From the NCBI GenBank assembly GCA_963555705.1, contig OY743174.1, positions 62,890,234 to 62,954,233 of the forward strand: DNA of 64,000 nt. Direction: 5' to 3'. A program made the position numbers and the translations under genes. Positions within the stretch are counted from its first letter, which is position 1. Each line of letters begins with the position of its first letter. Source of the stretch: Ligustrum vulgare. Its lineage: Eukaryota; Streptophyta; Magnoliopsida; Lamiales; Oleaceae. Of this stretch, positions 1-12,758 are shown one piece after another. The notes under the pieces were generated by a model. The model was not told where the DNA came from. It saw nothing but the letters and a program-made list of their open reading frames with translations, and searched no databases.

Positions 1-2
1 CA

Positions 3-890
3 CATGGTGTACCCGTTTCTATAGTATCTGATAGAGATTCAAGGTTCACATCAAACTTTTGGAAAGGTTTACACAAAGCTATGGGAACTAAGCTAAAGTT
101 TAGCACGGCTTTCCACCCTCAAACGGATGGTCAATCTGAGCGAACAATCCAGACACTAGAGGATATGCTTCGAACATGTATCCTTGAATTTGGTGGACAA
201 TGGGAGAAGCATCTACCTTTAGTTGAGTTCTCGTACAACAACAGTTATCACACTTCAATTGGCATGGCGCCATATGAGGCCTTGTATGGGAGGAAGTGTA
301 GATCACCAGTTCATTGGGATGAAGTTGGTGAAAGAAAGATTTTGGGACCAGAGATTATTGAGCAGACAGTGCATGCAGTTGAGAAAATTCGCGCCAGCAT
401 GAAAATTGCCCAAGATAGACAAAAGAGTTATGCGGACAAAAAGAGAAAAAGTTTGGAATTTTTAGTTGGCGATAAAGTGTTCCTCAAAGTAGCACCAATG
501 AAAGGAGTGCTACGATTTGGCAAGAAGGGTAAATTACGACCAAGATTTATTGGCCCGTTCGAAATTTTGCAACGTATTGGAAATGTTGCTTATCAATTGG
601 CATTACCTCCAGAACTCTCAGCTGTACATGACGTATTTCATGTGTCAATGCTTAGGAAGTACGTCCCTGACCCAAGCCATGTCATCAACCACCAGTCTAT
701 TGAATTACAGCAAGGTTTAAGCTATGAAGAAGTACCAATAAGAATAGTCGAACAGACATATCAAGCTCTCAGAAACAAGGTAATCCCGCTAGTAAAGGTA
801 CAATGGCGAAATCACTCTGTTGAAGAAGCCACGTGGGAACGAGAGGTTGAAATCCGAAGCAAGTATCCACAACTCTTCGATGAGTTCTAA
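3..890 (+). CDS. Ty3/Gypsy chromovirus pol, C-terminal part (integrase plus chromodomain), 5' truncated by window edge
   Basis: The frame is open from the window edge through the ATG at 81 to the TAA at 888-890, so the ATG is internal and not the true start. The left edge encodes the end of the integrase catalytic core (SDRD, then the [11 protein letters not shown] motif that carries the catalytic region near residue 12 after the ATG). It is followed by the GPY/F module ([15 protein letters not shown]) and a chromodomain-like tail ([18 protein letters not shown]). The chromodomain places the element in the chromoviruses, most like the Tekay/Del group by its tail and long LTR. Integrase inserts retrotransposon cDNA, and the chromodomain is thought to bias insertion to marked chromatin. 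No stop or frameshift is visible in the 296 codons present. The polypurine tract and LTR follow directly, so the element continues leftward outside the window. Confidence 0.93.
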   Translation, partial: HGVPVSIVSDRDSRFTSNFWKGLHKAMGTKLKFSTAFHPQTDGQSERTIQTLEDMLRTCILEFGGQWEKHLPLVEFSYNNSYHTSIGMAPYEALYGRKCRSPVHWDEVGERKILGPEIIEQTVHAVEKIRASMKIAQDRQKSYADKKRKSLEFLVGDKVFLKVAPMKGVLRFGKKGKLRPRFIGPFEILQRIGNVAYQLALPPELSAVHDVFHVSMLRKYVPDPSHVINHQSIELQQGLSYEEVPIRIVEQTYQALRNKVIPLVKVQWRNHSVEEATWEREVEIRSKYPQLFDEF

Positions 891-918
891 GGTAAATTTC
901 GAGGACGAAATTTATTTT

Positions 919-930
919 AGGAGGGTAGAT
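919..930 (+). other. Polypurine tract of the chromovirus
   Basis: The purine-rich string AGGAGGGTAGAT lies immediately before the TGTTACACCC start of the LTR and 28 bases after the pol stop. This is the expected primer site for plus-strand DNA synthesis. Confidence 0.7.
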
Positions 931-2014
931 TGTTACACCCACTCCCAATGTTGGATATTATTTTCTTAGAATTGAAATTTTGGGACTAAATTAAGTATAA
1001 TTTCAACTCAGGGACCTTACTGCAATTTTTTCTATATATTTTCTATATAGCACACGTTTTTTTTATTTTGAAATGAAGGCTTGGTCAATCCCTTGATTTA
1101 TGTCTTTTCTTTTAAGGCAATAATTATTTGTTGACCATTATAGGATGTTATATATGAAAAGTAGGCATACATGGAGGGATGTATGTATGTTACTCATGCT
1201 AGAAAAGGAATCCCCAATTCCTACACTAATTTCAAGGCAAAATTGACCCCCTTTCAATGCTAGAATTAAATGGTCTACCCCCATCATGGCTATTCCCTAT
1301 TAAGACTTGACCCCTTTCATGTCCTATATAAGGCATTTCTCCCATATGCATGTACACACCATTGTCAAATTATTTTACACACACGTAAACTATTGGAAGA
1401 GAAAATTCTAGGAGGATTCACGTATCTTCACTTCGTCTTTTCTACATTCTTTTCTGTAAGTATGTTTTCTATGTTTTGGATCATACTATGAAGTCAATTT
1501 CAAGAAATTGTTATGGGTCCCACATGATATGATATGATATGTTTATGACTATGCTAAGGGACCGGAGTTTAGTAGCGCTACACATAAGAATTTTTACCAC
1601 TTATGTTCGGTAAAATCCTTGTGTCTCCCTATGTTGATTATGATCCTTATGTTATTCATGAAAATTGTTTTTGACATGCTTACTGAGGTTTTTATAAATC
1701 TCATTCCACGATATTTCTTCCTTTCAGAAAATTGATGATTCGAGGCGGTCAACATGGATGGAGGTGGCAAAAAGTGGCCAAGATTGATGAGATTATTGGA
1801 TTGAACACTTTAAATTTTCTATGTTTTGATATTCTTTTATGCAGAAACAATATTCACTAATTTAATTCCGCAATTAAATTATGACTTTGGAAGTCGCACT
1901 CTAATAATTCAGTTATGAAATAAATTCTTATTATAATTGCTATTTAAGTCTCGATAATATGATTTAAATCTCTATTTAGTGTCACTCGAATGGTCAAGAG
2001 TTCGGGTCGTCACA
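931..2014 (+). repeat. 3' LTR of the chromovirus
   Basis: It starts with TGTTACACCC just after the polypurine tract and ends with GGGTCGTCACA, giving TG...CA termini and near-complementary ends (TGTTAC / GTCACA). Length is 1084 bp. The start is firm. The end is set by the TG/CA rule only, because the other LTR lies outside the window. No target duplication can be tested. Confidence 0.75.
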
Positions 2015-4488
2015 TGCCAGCTAGAGGTTGGACCCACCATCAAGGCAACCTTGACTATTATTATCTTTCAAAATCTCTCTTCATATAATATTAATCCCGT
2101 ATAGATTTCTAAAAAAAAAATTTGACAAAGCCTCCACTATAATATTGACATACCAACCTGAAATACAACAACAAATCCTCAGACAACCATACATAATATT
2201 TGTAGCACTTCCCAAATCATCTAAACATGGCAATTGATGTAATAAAATGCCTAAAAAAAAAATTCTTAGTCTACTCCTTCATAAATATATAGACATAACC
2301 CAAATGAATATAAATCTAAGAAAATGAGATGAACCCATAGGCTTAGATATTTAAACAATAACTCAATCACATAATTCATGCTCACTAACTAGGTCTGTGA
2401 CATAACATGGCACATCAACAGGCTCCAACTTTTTCTTAACTCAAGTTTACCTGCATTCTATAAGAAAATATGGAGAAAATGTGAATTTATAACTCAGTGA
2501 GTGGATAGTTTGAAAATAAGAATAATTTTCTTATAAAATACATATTTACAAATCGATATTATTTATTCTAATTCAACTTTAGGAAATTCTACATTTTGAT
2601 AATTGCTTTTTAAGACTGAAACATGCTGGAATCATAAAATCATTTATTCTAAATGAGCATGTGTAGAGCATAAGGTATATATGAAATCTGATATCATGGA
2701 AAATCAAAATAAACTATTATTTCACATTACTATAAGCTGAAATGTCCTTTATTCTGTAAACTGAATAAACTGAAACTGGATCCTATTATCTAGAATATGA
2801 TAAACTGAAGTCTGATGCCTGAACACTAATAAACTGCAATAATACTAGGAAGACGTCGTCATGTAATAATAATACAAAATTCACCAAATTTCTCATATCA
2901 TAATCTCATCGATCGTATTGCATCATATCAATCTACATGCGCTCAATGTGTTAGCTTGAGCCACTGGTCCCTTTGGCCCCTTTGCCAAGACGACATATTT
3001 AAACAATTTGAGTCATAGGCTCCTTCCCCCATAGGAGGCATATACATATCAACATCAAATACCACTTGGTAAAATTTTGCATTGAAATCATAATTAATAA
3101 TTCACATTTCACATCATTTTTCATAACTTTCACATTATCTCAAAATCATGAAATATCATTCGAAACATATAAAACTTTTCAAAAATAAGTCATAACTTTT
3201 TATGAAAACCATAGAAAACATCATTTTCATTAACACCAATAATTTCATAGGAAACAACGTAAATAATATGTTTTCTAAAGAGCAACAAAGAAAGATTTCC
3301 ACTCACATAATTAATTACTGAAATCTAACTGTGCTGATAGACCTGGTCAAATCTCCATATCGTCTCCTGAATAACAATATATATCTTTAGTATTAAAATT
3401 AATTTATCAAACCATGAAAGATTAACTAATACAATTCTAGAACTTAATTCCCTTTCATTCCGCTCACTAGAATCCCCCACTCAATTTATTCATTGTAAAC
3501 TTATTCTTTGCCTGTTCTTTAATTTACTTTGTCAACTAAAATGTATACATAATTAGTTTCACGAGTCCATTTACCAACTTTCTAATTCTAATCCAAAAAT
3601 ATTGAAAGTGACATCAACTTTTGAATATAGAACTTTAACAAGAATAATATCTCCTGTACAAATTCATAAATATAGCACCACTACCATCCATTTATATACA
3701 TGGCTGAAATTTTCTAAGATAACGGGAAATTTAACTAAATCCCTACTTATTTATCATAAATCAAGTATTTAATATCATACAATTATCCAAAAGTTAGACA
3801 TTAGAATACTAATTTCAAAAACCCATTTCATTATTAATTCCCTTTACCATAAAAAATCAACATATACAATATCTTCGCAATTTCTTTAGCATATTACCTC
3901 AAATACATGTCAATAACCTTTAATACTTGCTAAACTTCGAATTTAAGTCAAATATCCATTAACCCAAAAAACTTAGTTGAAGAATTTTCACTTACCTAAG
4001 AAATTGGAGAAGATCTTCAAGAGCCCAAGTTGAGAAATATGTATTTATCTTCTTTCTTGGCTCCTGCTTCGAAAATCGACCAGACTCATATTTTTTTTTT
4101 TCCACGGTTTGCTCTCTTCTCTCTCTCTCTCAAACCTTCACTGCACACATCGAAAATAAGGAGGAAATTGGCTCTAATCCATCTTGTTTGGTATATAAAT
4201 ATATTTTAATTACAAAACAAGTCCTTATTCTTCATAAAATATAAGATTAAATCCCTAACTTTCAATACTAGAAGTTAAATACTTGGTGTTCTAATTTGTT
4301 TCATTAAAGTCCTTTAAATACTTGTAAATATAAAATAGAACTCATAAACAAATCATTTACTTAATTTGAGTCCTTATGAAAATATTTTCTTCAATTTAAA
4401 TCCTAAATTGACTTCAACTTTGACGAATAGAATTTATGACTTTGAATAAATAATCTTGACTTTGACTATAAGGGGGTGGGGTATAACA
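2015..4488 (-). repeat. Reverse-oriented LTR, probably Ty3/Gypsy
   Basis: Read on the minus strand, the sequence begins at 4488 with TGTTATACCCCACCCCC, a typical Gypsy LTR start. It contains a pyrimidine/GA-rich stretch near 4080-4130 and a potential splice donor AGGTAAGTG near 3990, as in long plant Gypsy LTRs. The low-coordinate end is uncertain. One option is 2396 (minus-strand ...TTATGTCACA), the other is 2015, where TGCCAGC would give a ...GGCA end directly abutting the neighbouring LTR. No flanking duplication fits either option. It may be a solo LTR or a remnant of a larger element. No coding sequence is seen inside. Confidence 0.5.
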
Positions 4489-5101
4489 TGTAAACTAGAT
4501 GTATTTTAAGTTTTCGGTGAAAAATGTATATTTGGATGCATGTTTGCATCTAATTTTGTATCTCGTGTGGTCCACCTCTGTGTGCACTGCTGTCCAGTCA
4601 TCGTGAATGCACATGAGTATGGGTATGGATATATACATGTGTATATATGTATTCGTATATACCCATAAAATGGGATAAATCAATAGAAAGCATTTATTTT
4701 AAAACTAAAATTAGTTTTTTTAATTTCTTAACCAAATCTCAAAAATTTTAGATTGATTAGTTTGTAATATAAATACAAAGAGGAAATTGAAAATAAATTA
4801 AATTAAAAAATTTACAAAAATACTTGTGCAAATTAAAAAATAACGAGAAGTAATGGAATTTATAAATTTTAATTTACTTCTATCATCATTGGAGCACGAT
4901 TTTGGTTTAGATCCATCAGCGCGTATATATATTGGGATGTAAAAGTGGTTTTCGGGTTGTTAATTTGCACATAAAATTATACCACCATTGGAGATGCTCT
5001 TAATAGTTGTTTATAAATAGTGTCTTGACAACATTTCGTTGTTCATTTTTATTTGAAAAGTAAAAAGTGGTGGAAGAGAATTTTTGATCAGTCGAAATTG
5101 T
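4489..5101. other. AT-rich intergenic, no gene
   Basis: Only short chance open frames and TA-rich runs are seen here. Nothing recognisable. Confidence 0.6.
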
Positions 5102-6228
5102 TAAGCCCATGTTTGAGCCCCATTATTTGAAAAAAAAAGTTTTTTAAACACTCAGGTCCTGCTCTCTTTGCTGTTTTCAGCCCGTTTTGAGTTTTCGATT
5201 TTTGGAAATATCGAAAACTCGTTCACTTTACCCATTTTCAGAAATACGTTTTCCAAAAAAAAAAAATAATAATAATACGAAGGAATTCAAAACGAGTTTA
5301 TTACGTTTTGGATATTTTGTGTTAAAAAGTCCAAAACACGTGTTTTTTACTTTTTTTTTTTTTTTTTTTGGTAATTGTAAATGTGAAACACTACTTTCAC
5401 TTGAAATTCTTATATTATTTTGCCATTATATATAGATCCATGTTAAGATTTTTTTTTTTTATGTAATTTTTTTTTTTTTTTTTTTTTGAGAAACTTCCTT
5501 CACTTGAAATTCTTATATTATTTTGCTATTATATATAGATCCATGTTAATTTATTTTTTTTTGGTAAATGTGAGACACTTTCTTATATTATTTTGTCATT
5601 ATATATAGATCCATGTTAAGATTTTTTTTTTTTTTTTTGGTAAATGTGAGACACTTGCTTCACTTGAAATTCTTATATTATTTTGCTATTATATATAGAT
5701 TCATGTTAATTTTATTTTTTTTGGTAAATGTGAGACACTTTCTTATTTTATTTTGTCATTATATATATTCATGTTAAGATTTTGTTGGTATGATGTTAGA
5801 TTTTTGTTTAGCTGAAATAATATTAATGATAAATTTATTGACATAGAGAATTAAATGATTTATTGACATTAAAATTAATGTAATTCAACAAATCAATCAT
5901 TTTTTACATATAAAATATCAAAAAATAAATATATCAGAAAATTCCAAAGTAAACTCATTTTTCAGTTTTCTATTTTTGAAAACAGTTTTCCAATATCACA
6001 AAGAGAACATGTTTTCAGAAATTTCAAAACAAACAACCAAAATACAAAATCCAAAACTCAAAATTTAAAATCGAAATAAAGAGAGAACGGCCCCTCAATC
6101 TCAACCACCCATTTTAGTCAAGCTCGCAATATTTGACTTTTCAATCAAGTTTTAATCACACATTCTCTCAAAAATACTATTCAAAATCCATTATTTTGTA
6201 AATAATGGAGCAAGGGGCTAACTTTAAA
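5102..6228. mobile_element. MITE family 1, copy interrupted by a TIR element
   Basis: The left end reads AAGCCCATGTTTGAGCCCCATTATTTG. The right end is its approximate inverse (CCATTATTTTGTAAATAATGGAGCAAGGGGCTAA). The same ends occur at 14201-14385 and 35503-35669, both short intact copies carrying the inner motif TTTTCAACCACACATTCT. Here the inner part resumes after 6095 (CTCAACCACCC...), so a roughly 0.94-kb element appears to have inserted near the motif CTCA. Confidence 0.5.
5154..6095. mobile_element. Non-autonomous TIR element with internal tandem repeats, copy 1
   Basis: The ends are imperfect inverted repeats: AGGTCCTGCTCTCTTTG on the left, and on the right the complement of AGGGGCCGTTCTCTCTTT. 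Subterminal parts are also related (TTTTGAGTTTTCGATTTT-like on both sides). The middle holds several copies of a unit containing CTTCACTTGAAATTCTTAT, ATTATATATAGATCCATGTTAAG and a T run. A second full copy is at 55451-56561. No transposase is encoded. The short open frame near 5187-5435 is chance reading of this repeat. Confidence 0.6.
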
Positions 6229-8000
6229 AAAAAAAAACTGTCCCAAATGTTATCGTGACTGTTTATAAAGAATTTTACCAAACATAGGCTTTAGTTCTTT
6301 TGTGCAAGCTGTTCTTCATTTCTGAAATGATTACTCGTAGTGAATTATCACCTGCTGCTAATTGACGAGCAAAAAGTTGAGGCAGCACACAATATTGTGA
6401 GACAAGATTCCATAAAATATTTTATTGAAATTAATTACTTATTTTGATTAGGATTAAAATCCTTATCAAACAGGGACTTGGATGGTTCATCAATTCAATT
6501 AAGAATTCAATTAATTAATTAATTAATTAATTAATTTATTATATTCGATGTGAGTCTAGTTTTAAAATTAAATTTAGGAAAGAATTGAACCATCGGATTA
6601 TTAGTCTAAAAGTGATTGAAATTGACCATGTTGAATTGGCCAAATCGGCTAATCAAATGACTCAAAATGTTTGAACCTCTTCTAGATGTACTTTATTTAC
6701 GTCGGCATATCACAAAATATAGTCTTTACATTTGAAAATGAGATAAGCTTGACTTTAGTTACAACATCAATCAATGTTAACGTCAAGAATGAGGTTACAC
6801 AAGTTGACATAGATGGTTGGATAAGAATAAGTTTGACAAATAATTGAAGAGTATTGAATGGATTGAATTGCACATGTTTTGACTTTAATGAGGAAATTGG
6901 TCTTTTGTTGTGTAAATAAAACATTTCTATTTAATCAAAATTATGGAGAAGGTATTAATTTTTTTTAATTTGATGTAATTCGCTTGCGGGGACGGGAACT
7001 CTTTCCAGAATACCACATTTTTTTAAAGATGCATCGTATTTTAATTATATTAAATGTTTGAAATCTTTATTCATTGTTATGTTTATGTAAATGTTGACTA
7101 GTTAGTAGAAGTGGAGGATTCAGTACCAAAGTTCAGCTAGAGCGGTCGATCGTTGACCATGGACCGTTGACCGACGATTGCGACGGCCGCAATATTTAAT
7201 TAAAATAAATAATAATAAAAATTGATAAAATTAAACAATGTTTTTCAAATTGTGACTTTTCTATTATGATTTATGGATAACTCAAAGGTAGTAGATGATT
7301 GAGATAAGGAAATCCCTTTTTATCCTTCTGTTTTCATTTTACTTGCTGAAAATTTCTAAAGAGTACTGAATAAACTATTTATTAGATACTAGACATTGAA
7401 GTATCTAAAAGCAACCCCATAACAAGACGTTCTTGAAGAAGTAAAAGCTTGTCCAATATTAGAAAAGGCAGATGAAGTACTTTGAACCTTAAATGCTTCA
7501 GGTTCTTTTTCCATTCAATCTTGTATCAATTAAGATAATTAGAACTAAAGTTAGTATTTAACACTCCTTTAAAGGCATATGGAACAAAGTTATTCTATCC
7601 AACGTCTCCTTCATCTGGAAATTTTGTTATAATTAATCTTTTTATTCATCAATTATAACTTTTTCAAATCGAATATTCATCAAATTTCAATAATCACAAT
7701 TCAAAAATCAAACCATATTTTCATCAAATCTCAATTCACAACCTATAATCAATAATCACAACAATTCACAAATGAAATCATATTTTCACCAATACTCACA
7801 ATTCACAAATCTAACCACATTGCAAAAACTTAAATGTAACATTTATGCATAATTTCCAAAACAATCATAATGAATCAAGGTTTAGCCTCAATAGCTGATA
7901 ATTCAAATGAGAAATCACAAATTATCAAAAATTGAGAATGATAGTGACTGCTGGGTAGGGGTAGATCTAACCAAAAATTTGAGAAATTAAACATCAATTC
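6229..8000. other. Intergenic with an AATT microsatellite, no gene
   Basis: A (TTAA)n tract lies at about 6509-6536. Around 7150-7190 there is a short GC-rich patch with two GTTGACC motifs (W-box core TTGACC). The rest is AT-rich and shows no convincing coding frame. Confidence 0.5.
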
Positions 8001-8099
8001 AATATTATTGATTAAAACTTATACATTACAAAAAAATAAAAAAATAAAAAAATTCCAACAAATGAACAAAACAACACTCGATCAACATAACAAAGCAGG

Positions 8100-8445
8100 A
8101 AAGAGGAGAAACCATTACATTTACCGTTACCGAGCAAGCATTTCTCCCACCGTCGAACCGAAGCTGGAGGCGGTCTGTGGGGCGACTGGCAGCGTGAACC
8201 ATGTCGTCTGGAGGCTGAGTGCTACTGGGTGGCTTGGAGTATGGAGTCTGGACGCGGACGAAATGGAGATCTTTGAAGGGCTCGAAGAATGGGATTTTAG
8301 GTTGGGGTCGGAAGGGATTGGGTAATTGAAGCCAGAGGTTCCGTTTGGGGCTTTTAGGCTTGCTGCAGTTTGAGTTTCGGTAGGTTGCTTGCGCCAATAC
8401 CAAAAAAAAAAAAAAAAAAGAAACTGTAGACTGTAGCGTGCACAA
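8100..8445 (-). other. GC-richer segment with overlapping open frames, possible exon remnant
   Basis: This stretch is clearly GC-richer than the surrounding 5 kb and stays open in two overlapping minus-strand frames (8445-8026 and 8609-8127) as well as one plus frame. On the minus strand a possible splice donor (GCTCG followed by GTAACG) lies near 8130, so it could be a first exon or a piece of one. A run of about 17 T interrupts the minus strand near 8403-8419. I recognise no domain, and triple openness is what GC-rich noncoding DNA also gives. It may simply be a gene fragment carried by a repeat. Confidence 0.2.
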
Positions 8446-8529
8446 TCAGGGCTGGCGGTCCACCGACGACCAGCTAGCACGGTCGGGCTAGCTCGCCTGA
8501 TGGTGGATCCCCCACTGGTTAGTAGCGCG

Positions 8530-10601
8530 TGCGTTGTATGTGATTTTGTAATGATATTATGAAATATATTTGAATGTTTTGAATTGAATATCTTCTTAAT
8601 GCACATCAACTATTTTTAATATATTTTTCTAAAAGCTGTATAAATTAAAAGCACGTATTTACGTGTTAATTATCTCTTAAATTAATATTGAGTCAGTATG
8701 TTCGTCAAGACAAAAAATGAAAAAGAAACCAAACTTGCTAACAAATTGAAGTTGATTAACTTAATTTCACTAAAGTAAAGATGATTTTATTTAAAGGTCG
8801 GTCTTGCATTAATGTGAAACGTGATATATGTCAAGTACATAACTTTAACATATTTATTTTTTCAAAACTATTATCAACTAAACGATGCTTTTAATGTATA
8901 CTTCCTCAAAAATAACAACTCAGAAAAAAGTATTAAACCACTAAAAAGCACGCATGTCGCTCTCTTAGCAGCTAAAATAATAAGTTATATATACTAATAA
9001 AAATATCATGAGTCCCAATGTCTCTTAAAAACCATCTGAATATGTAGATTGTGACATTTTACCTTAAAATATAGACGAGTTTGGAATAAATTAATAATAA
9101 ATAACAAAAATGATATCACATTTATATATAGAGTGACATATTAGTAAAAATTTTTGTGGTCAATATTTATTAGTAACATCATTTTCTTTATAAAACAGGA
9201 CCATACATGCGTAAATAAATATGAAATTTATTTTTAATTATAATTAAAATAAAATTAATTGAAGCATAAATAATAAATTATAAATTATTTTCGAGAGTGT
9301 TATGATCCATAATATTTCTCCATTCAAGTTATTTTAATAGTATTATAGATATAAATATAGATCAATGAAATTTGAAGAGACAACGACCATCATTAAATTA
9401 GAAATTTCATTTTTAATTATAAAATTCTATAATTAAAAAAAATTAACTAAAGGATAAATAAGAAATATTATGATCCAAAATATTTCTCTATACAAGTTAT
9501 TTTAAAAATAGTATAGATATAAATCAATGAAATTTGAAGAGACAATGACCATCATTAAATTAGAAAATATTACATTAATTATAATATATAATAATTAAAA
9601 TAAAATTAATTGAAATGACAAATAAGAAATTGTAAATTATTGTTGATGGTACTATCACCCAAAAAAGTTTTTCCATTTAAAAGACTCTATTTTCGAGAGT
9701 ATTATGATCCAAAATATTCTCTATTCATGTTATTTTAAAAGTAATATAAATATAGATCAATAAAATTTGAAGAAACGACGACTATCATGAAATTAGAAAA
9801 TATAACATTAATTATAATATATAATAATTAAAATAAAATTAATTGAAATGACAAATAAAAAAATTGTAAATTATCATTGAGGATATTATCGCCCCAAAAA
9901 ATTTCTCACTTTAAGGAATTTTAGGAGAAGTATATATAAAAATAATTTTTTGAATCACATTTACCCGTAGCCTTTCTTTAATTAGCAAAATCTCGCCTAA
10001 CAATAGTGTTCATCCAAAACTTTTGATAGCATGCTTAAAATCAGGGACAAATATGTAGTCACAAATTGTTATTTCTCGTTTTCTTTTTCCCTCTTATTTT
10101 ATGGTGGAGAAATAATGGTTCTTTTGATTGAAAATATGAAAAATGCGTAAAAAAAAATAAAATGTTCCAGATAAATTAATTCCCAAGAAAATAAGTTTAA
10201 TCGAAAATAAAATAAAGAAATTTGTGTGTATTTGATTAAAGGTGAAATTGATATTTGAAAGTGTGGTAAATATGAAACATGAATTCTCAACTAAACTCAA
10301 AGAGAGTATTTTTCTTGTTTAGAAGGAAAATCACGAAAATCGACACCAAGACCAAATATTTTTTACTTAACAAAATTGTAATCAAACATCACACTTTCAT
10401 TTTTCATGTAAATTATTTTCCATTTTTCTTGAAAAATATGTGTATTAAACAGACCTAAGTCTTTTTACTCTCTCTTAATGATTTATTTTCATTTTTTTTT
10501 GGGGGGGACAACATTCATCATCAAGACAAGACGTGTTAAATAATTAAATGTTAAGAATAATAATACAATTAAAAACAATTTTTTAGATATAAATATGATA
10601 A
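8530..10601. other. AT-rich intergenic, no gene
   Basis: No coding frame is supported. It contains the degenerate tandem repeat listed at 9293-9900 and a T10G7 homopolymer junction at 10491-10507. Confidence 0.55.
9293..9900. repeat. Degenerate tandem repeat, about three units
   Basis: Three successive units begin near 9293, 9467 and 9695. Each has the order GAGAGT..TTATGATCCAAAATAT, then AAGTTATTTTAA, then ATAGATCAATGAAATTTGAAGA, then CGACCATCATTAAATTAGAAA. Unit length varies from about 170 to 230 bp because of AT-rich inserts. Confidence 0.6.
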
Positions 10602-12106
10602 CTAGTAATCGCACCCGTGCGATACAAGAAAAATATAATTTATTATTATTTATTTAATAAATTATAAAAGTATAATGCTCGACATAAATTGTGCGTTTAT
10701 ATGTAATGAAAAATACTCAAATAAGTAAAATATAAAATTGCGACTTGCATATTATTTTCAACAGTTGATTGTTCATTCTCTAATTTTCTTTGTCTATTTA
10801 GGCGAAGTAATACATGGACATGTAACTTATTTTGTACTTTGTAATTTTGATTTGATAACTGAAGTTGAACTTACGATTTTTTGATTTCTAAAGGTTGAAA
10901 TATTTATAATTTTCAAATCGCAAAATGAAATAAAAAGACTAATAAATATTTACAGAATTAATTTATCGACTCCTCGTATAACACTATAAGAATTTGTACT
11001 AACTATCTTAATGCAATAATTGATATTTAAACATATTAACCAAATATTTCATTTCATTAAATGTAAAAAAAGCAAATATATTACGAACAAAATTTATTAA
11101 ACATTTTTAAAAATAAAAAATGCTCAAATTTAAATTTAATGTTTCAATTTGTTAAACTTACACGTGACAAACTTATACGCAGTCCTATATTTAAATGAAT
11201 GTAAAAATAAATATTATGAAATAAAAATTTTAATTAAATTTTATTGAATGAATATTACAAATATAATTAACTTTATATATCAAAAATCATCTATACATCT
11301 CAATATATAAATGGGGGTTTAACCTATAAGATATAAGATTTTATCACTTATTCGTATAGAATTGATTATTCAAAAATATTTTTTTTTCGATATTCATTAT
11401 AGACCACACATTCTTTAAAACTCATTTTTTACAATTGCACATATTATTTTCGTGCATACTAAATAAATGTGTTGACCATATTGTATTTTTAAATAGAATG
11501 ATTTTGCTAACACCTTTTACTTTACAAATCGAACAAATGAATTTATCGGAACCTAAAGTTGTAGAGAATTAAATGATTTAATTGAATTTATTTAGAAATA
11601 TCGAATATCCATTATTTCTTTCAATTTGATAAGAAAAAGATTCAAAATTAATCATTTGGGTCAAATTGAATTTAGGTAAGAAATGATAGAAATCATTTTA
11701 GGACTTAAATACGATAAAAAAGATTGGATGTTGAAAAAAGTAAAAACATAAATAAAACTTTTACATTTAATATTTAAAACGATTTTACGAATGATATGTT
11801 TATAATTTGCTTCATTTCTTAGTTTGTATTAAACTTTTGGTTGATATCTTGGATTTTACACTCATATAGTATATTTTTCGACTTCAAAATAATGCTATAA
11901 TTATCACACAAAAAAAATAATCTATACTTTGACTTTTATAGATATTTTTTTTTGCAATTCCGTAAATCATTTATTACATACATTAATTGAATTTTCCTAA
12001 TTCATGTATTAAAATAAATTGATAAAAATAAATAAAATTCCTAAAATGGGTGAGAAACTATGTGAGTAAAATAATGACGATTATCATATTATTATATATG
12101 TATAGA
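10602..12106 (-). mobile_element. Non-autonomous Helitron A
   Basis: On the minus strand the 3' end is a 7-bp-stem hairpin (ATCGCAC GG GTGCGAT) closely followed by CTAG at 10605-10602, with host T next to it (A at 10601). The minus-strand 5' end is TCTATACATATATAATAATATG starting at 12106, preceded by host A (T at 12107). TC...CTRR ends, a 3' hairpin and A/T insertion are the Helitron hallmarks. About 1.5 kb, with no Rep/helicase frame, so it would depend on a partner in trans. The 5' end is less certain than the 3' end. Confidence 0.5.
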
Positions 12107-12472
12107 TTAAATGAAATAAATTTAAAAAATTGTATTATGGAAAAAGTAAAAAGTATAAGTAAAACTTTTACATTTAGTATTTAAAAAGATTTTACAAATG
12201 ATATGTTTAGAATTTTTTCTTATTTCTTAGTTTATATTAAACTTCTCGTTGAGATCTTGGATTTGACACCCATATTGCATATTTTTCGACATCAAAATAA
12301 TGTAATAATTATCAAAAGGAAAAAATCTATAATTTGACTTTTTATAGATATTTTTTTCACAAAATCATTTATTACACGCATTAATTGAACTTTCATAATT
12401 CATGTATTAAAATAAATCGATAAAAATAAGAATTTTCTAAAATAGCAGGTGAAAATGGACGAGAAACTATTT
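11740..12472. repeat. Direct duplication across the 5' end of Helitron A
   Basis: The segment 11740-12068 (AAAACTTTTACATTTAATATTT through GAGAAACTAT) is repeated with substitutions at about 12140-12460, an offset of roughly 395 bp. The second copy ends next to the AAT microsatellite at 12490. Confidence 0.6.
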
Positions 12473-12489
12473 CAAAATACATTTTCTCA

Positions 12490-12490
12490 A

Positions 12491-12535
<45 letters not shown>
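12490..12535. repeat. (AAT)n microsatellite
   Basis: About 15 uninterrupted AAT units. The poly-Asn and poly-Ile open frames here are artefacts of this repeat. Confidence 0.9.
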
Positions 12536-12758
12536 CATTTTAATGAGGATCGAACAAAGGCAAGTAGAAGGGTGTATCCAAACCAAATTATTCGTTTGTT
12601 GTATTACACTTCGATTTTTATAAAATTCTACAACCTTTATTCGTTGTTGCACTTGTGCCTTCAATTTTTTATAATCATATTTTATTTTATTTTAAGAATA
12701 TCTTGTTGTTGATGACAATTTTCGTCTAAAGAATTCATCATCGAGGTACTTGCTCTTT

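Noticed and set aside
5187..5435. Open frame of 82 codons, with a parallel at 55482-55757
   Set aside because: Both lie in matching arms of a non-coding TIR repeat and diverge at T runs.
12449..12712. Open frame with a long Asn run
   Set aside because: It is the (AAT)n microsatellite read in frame. No domain or splice context. The same applies to 13707-13916.
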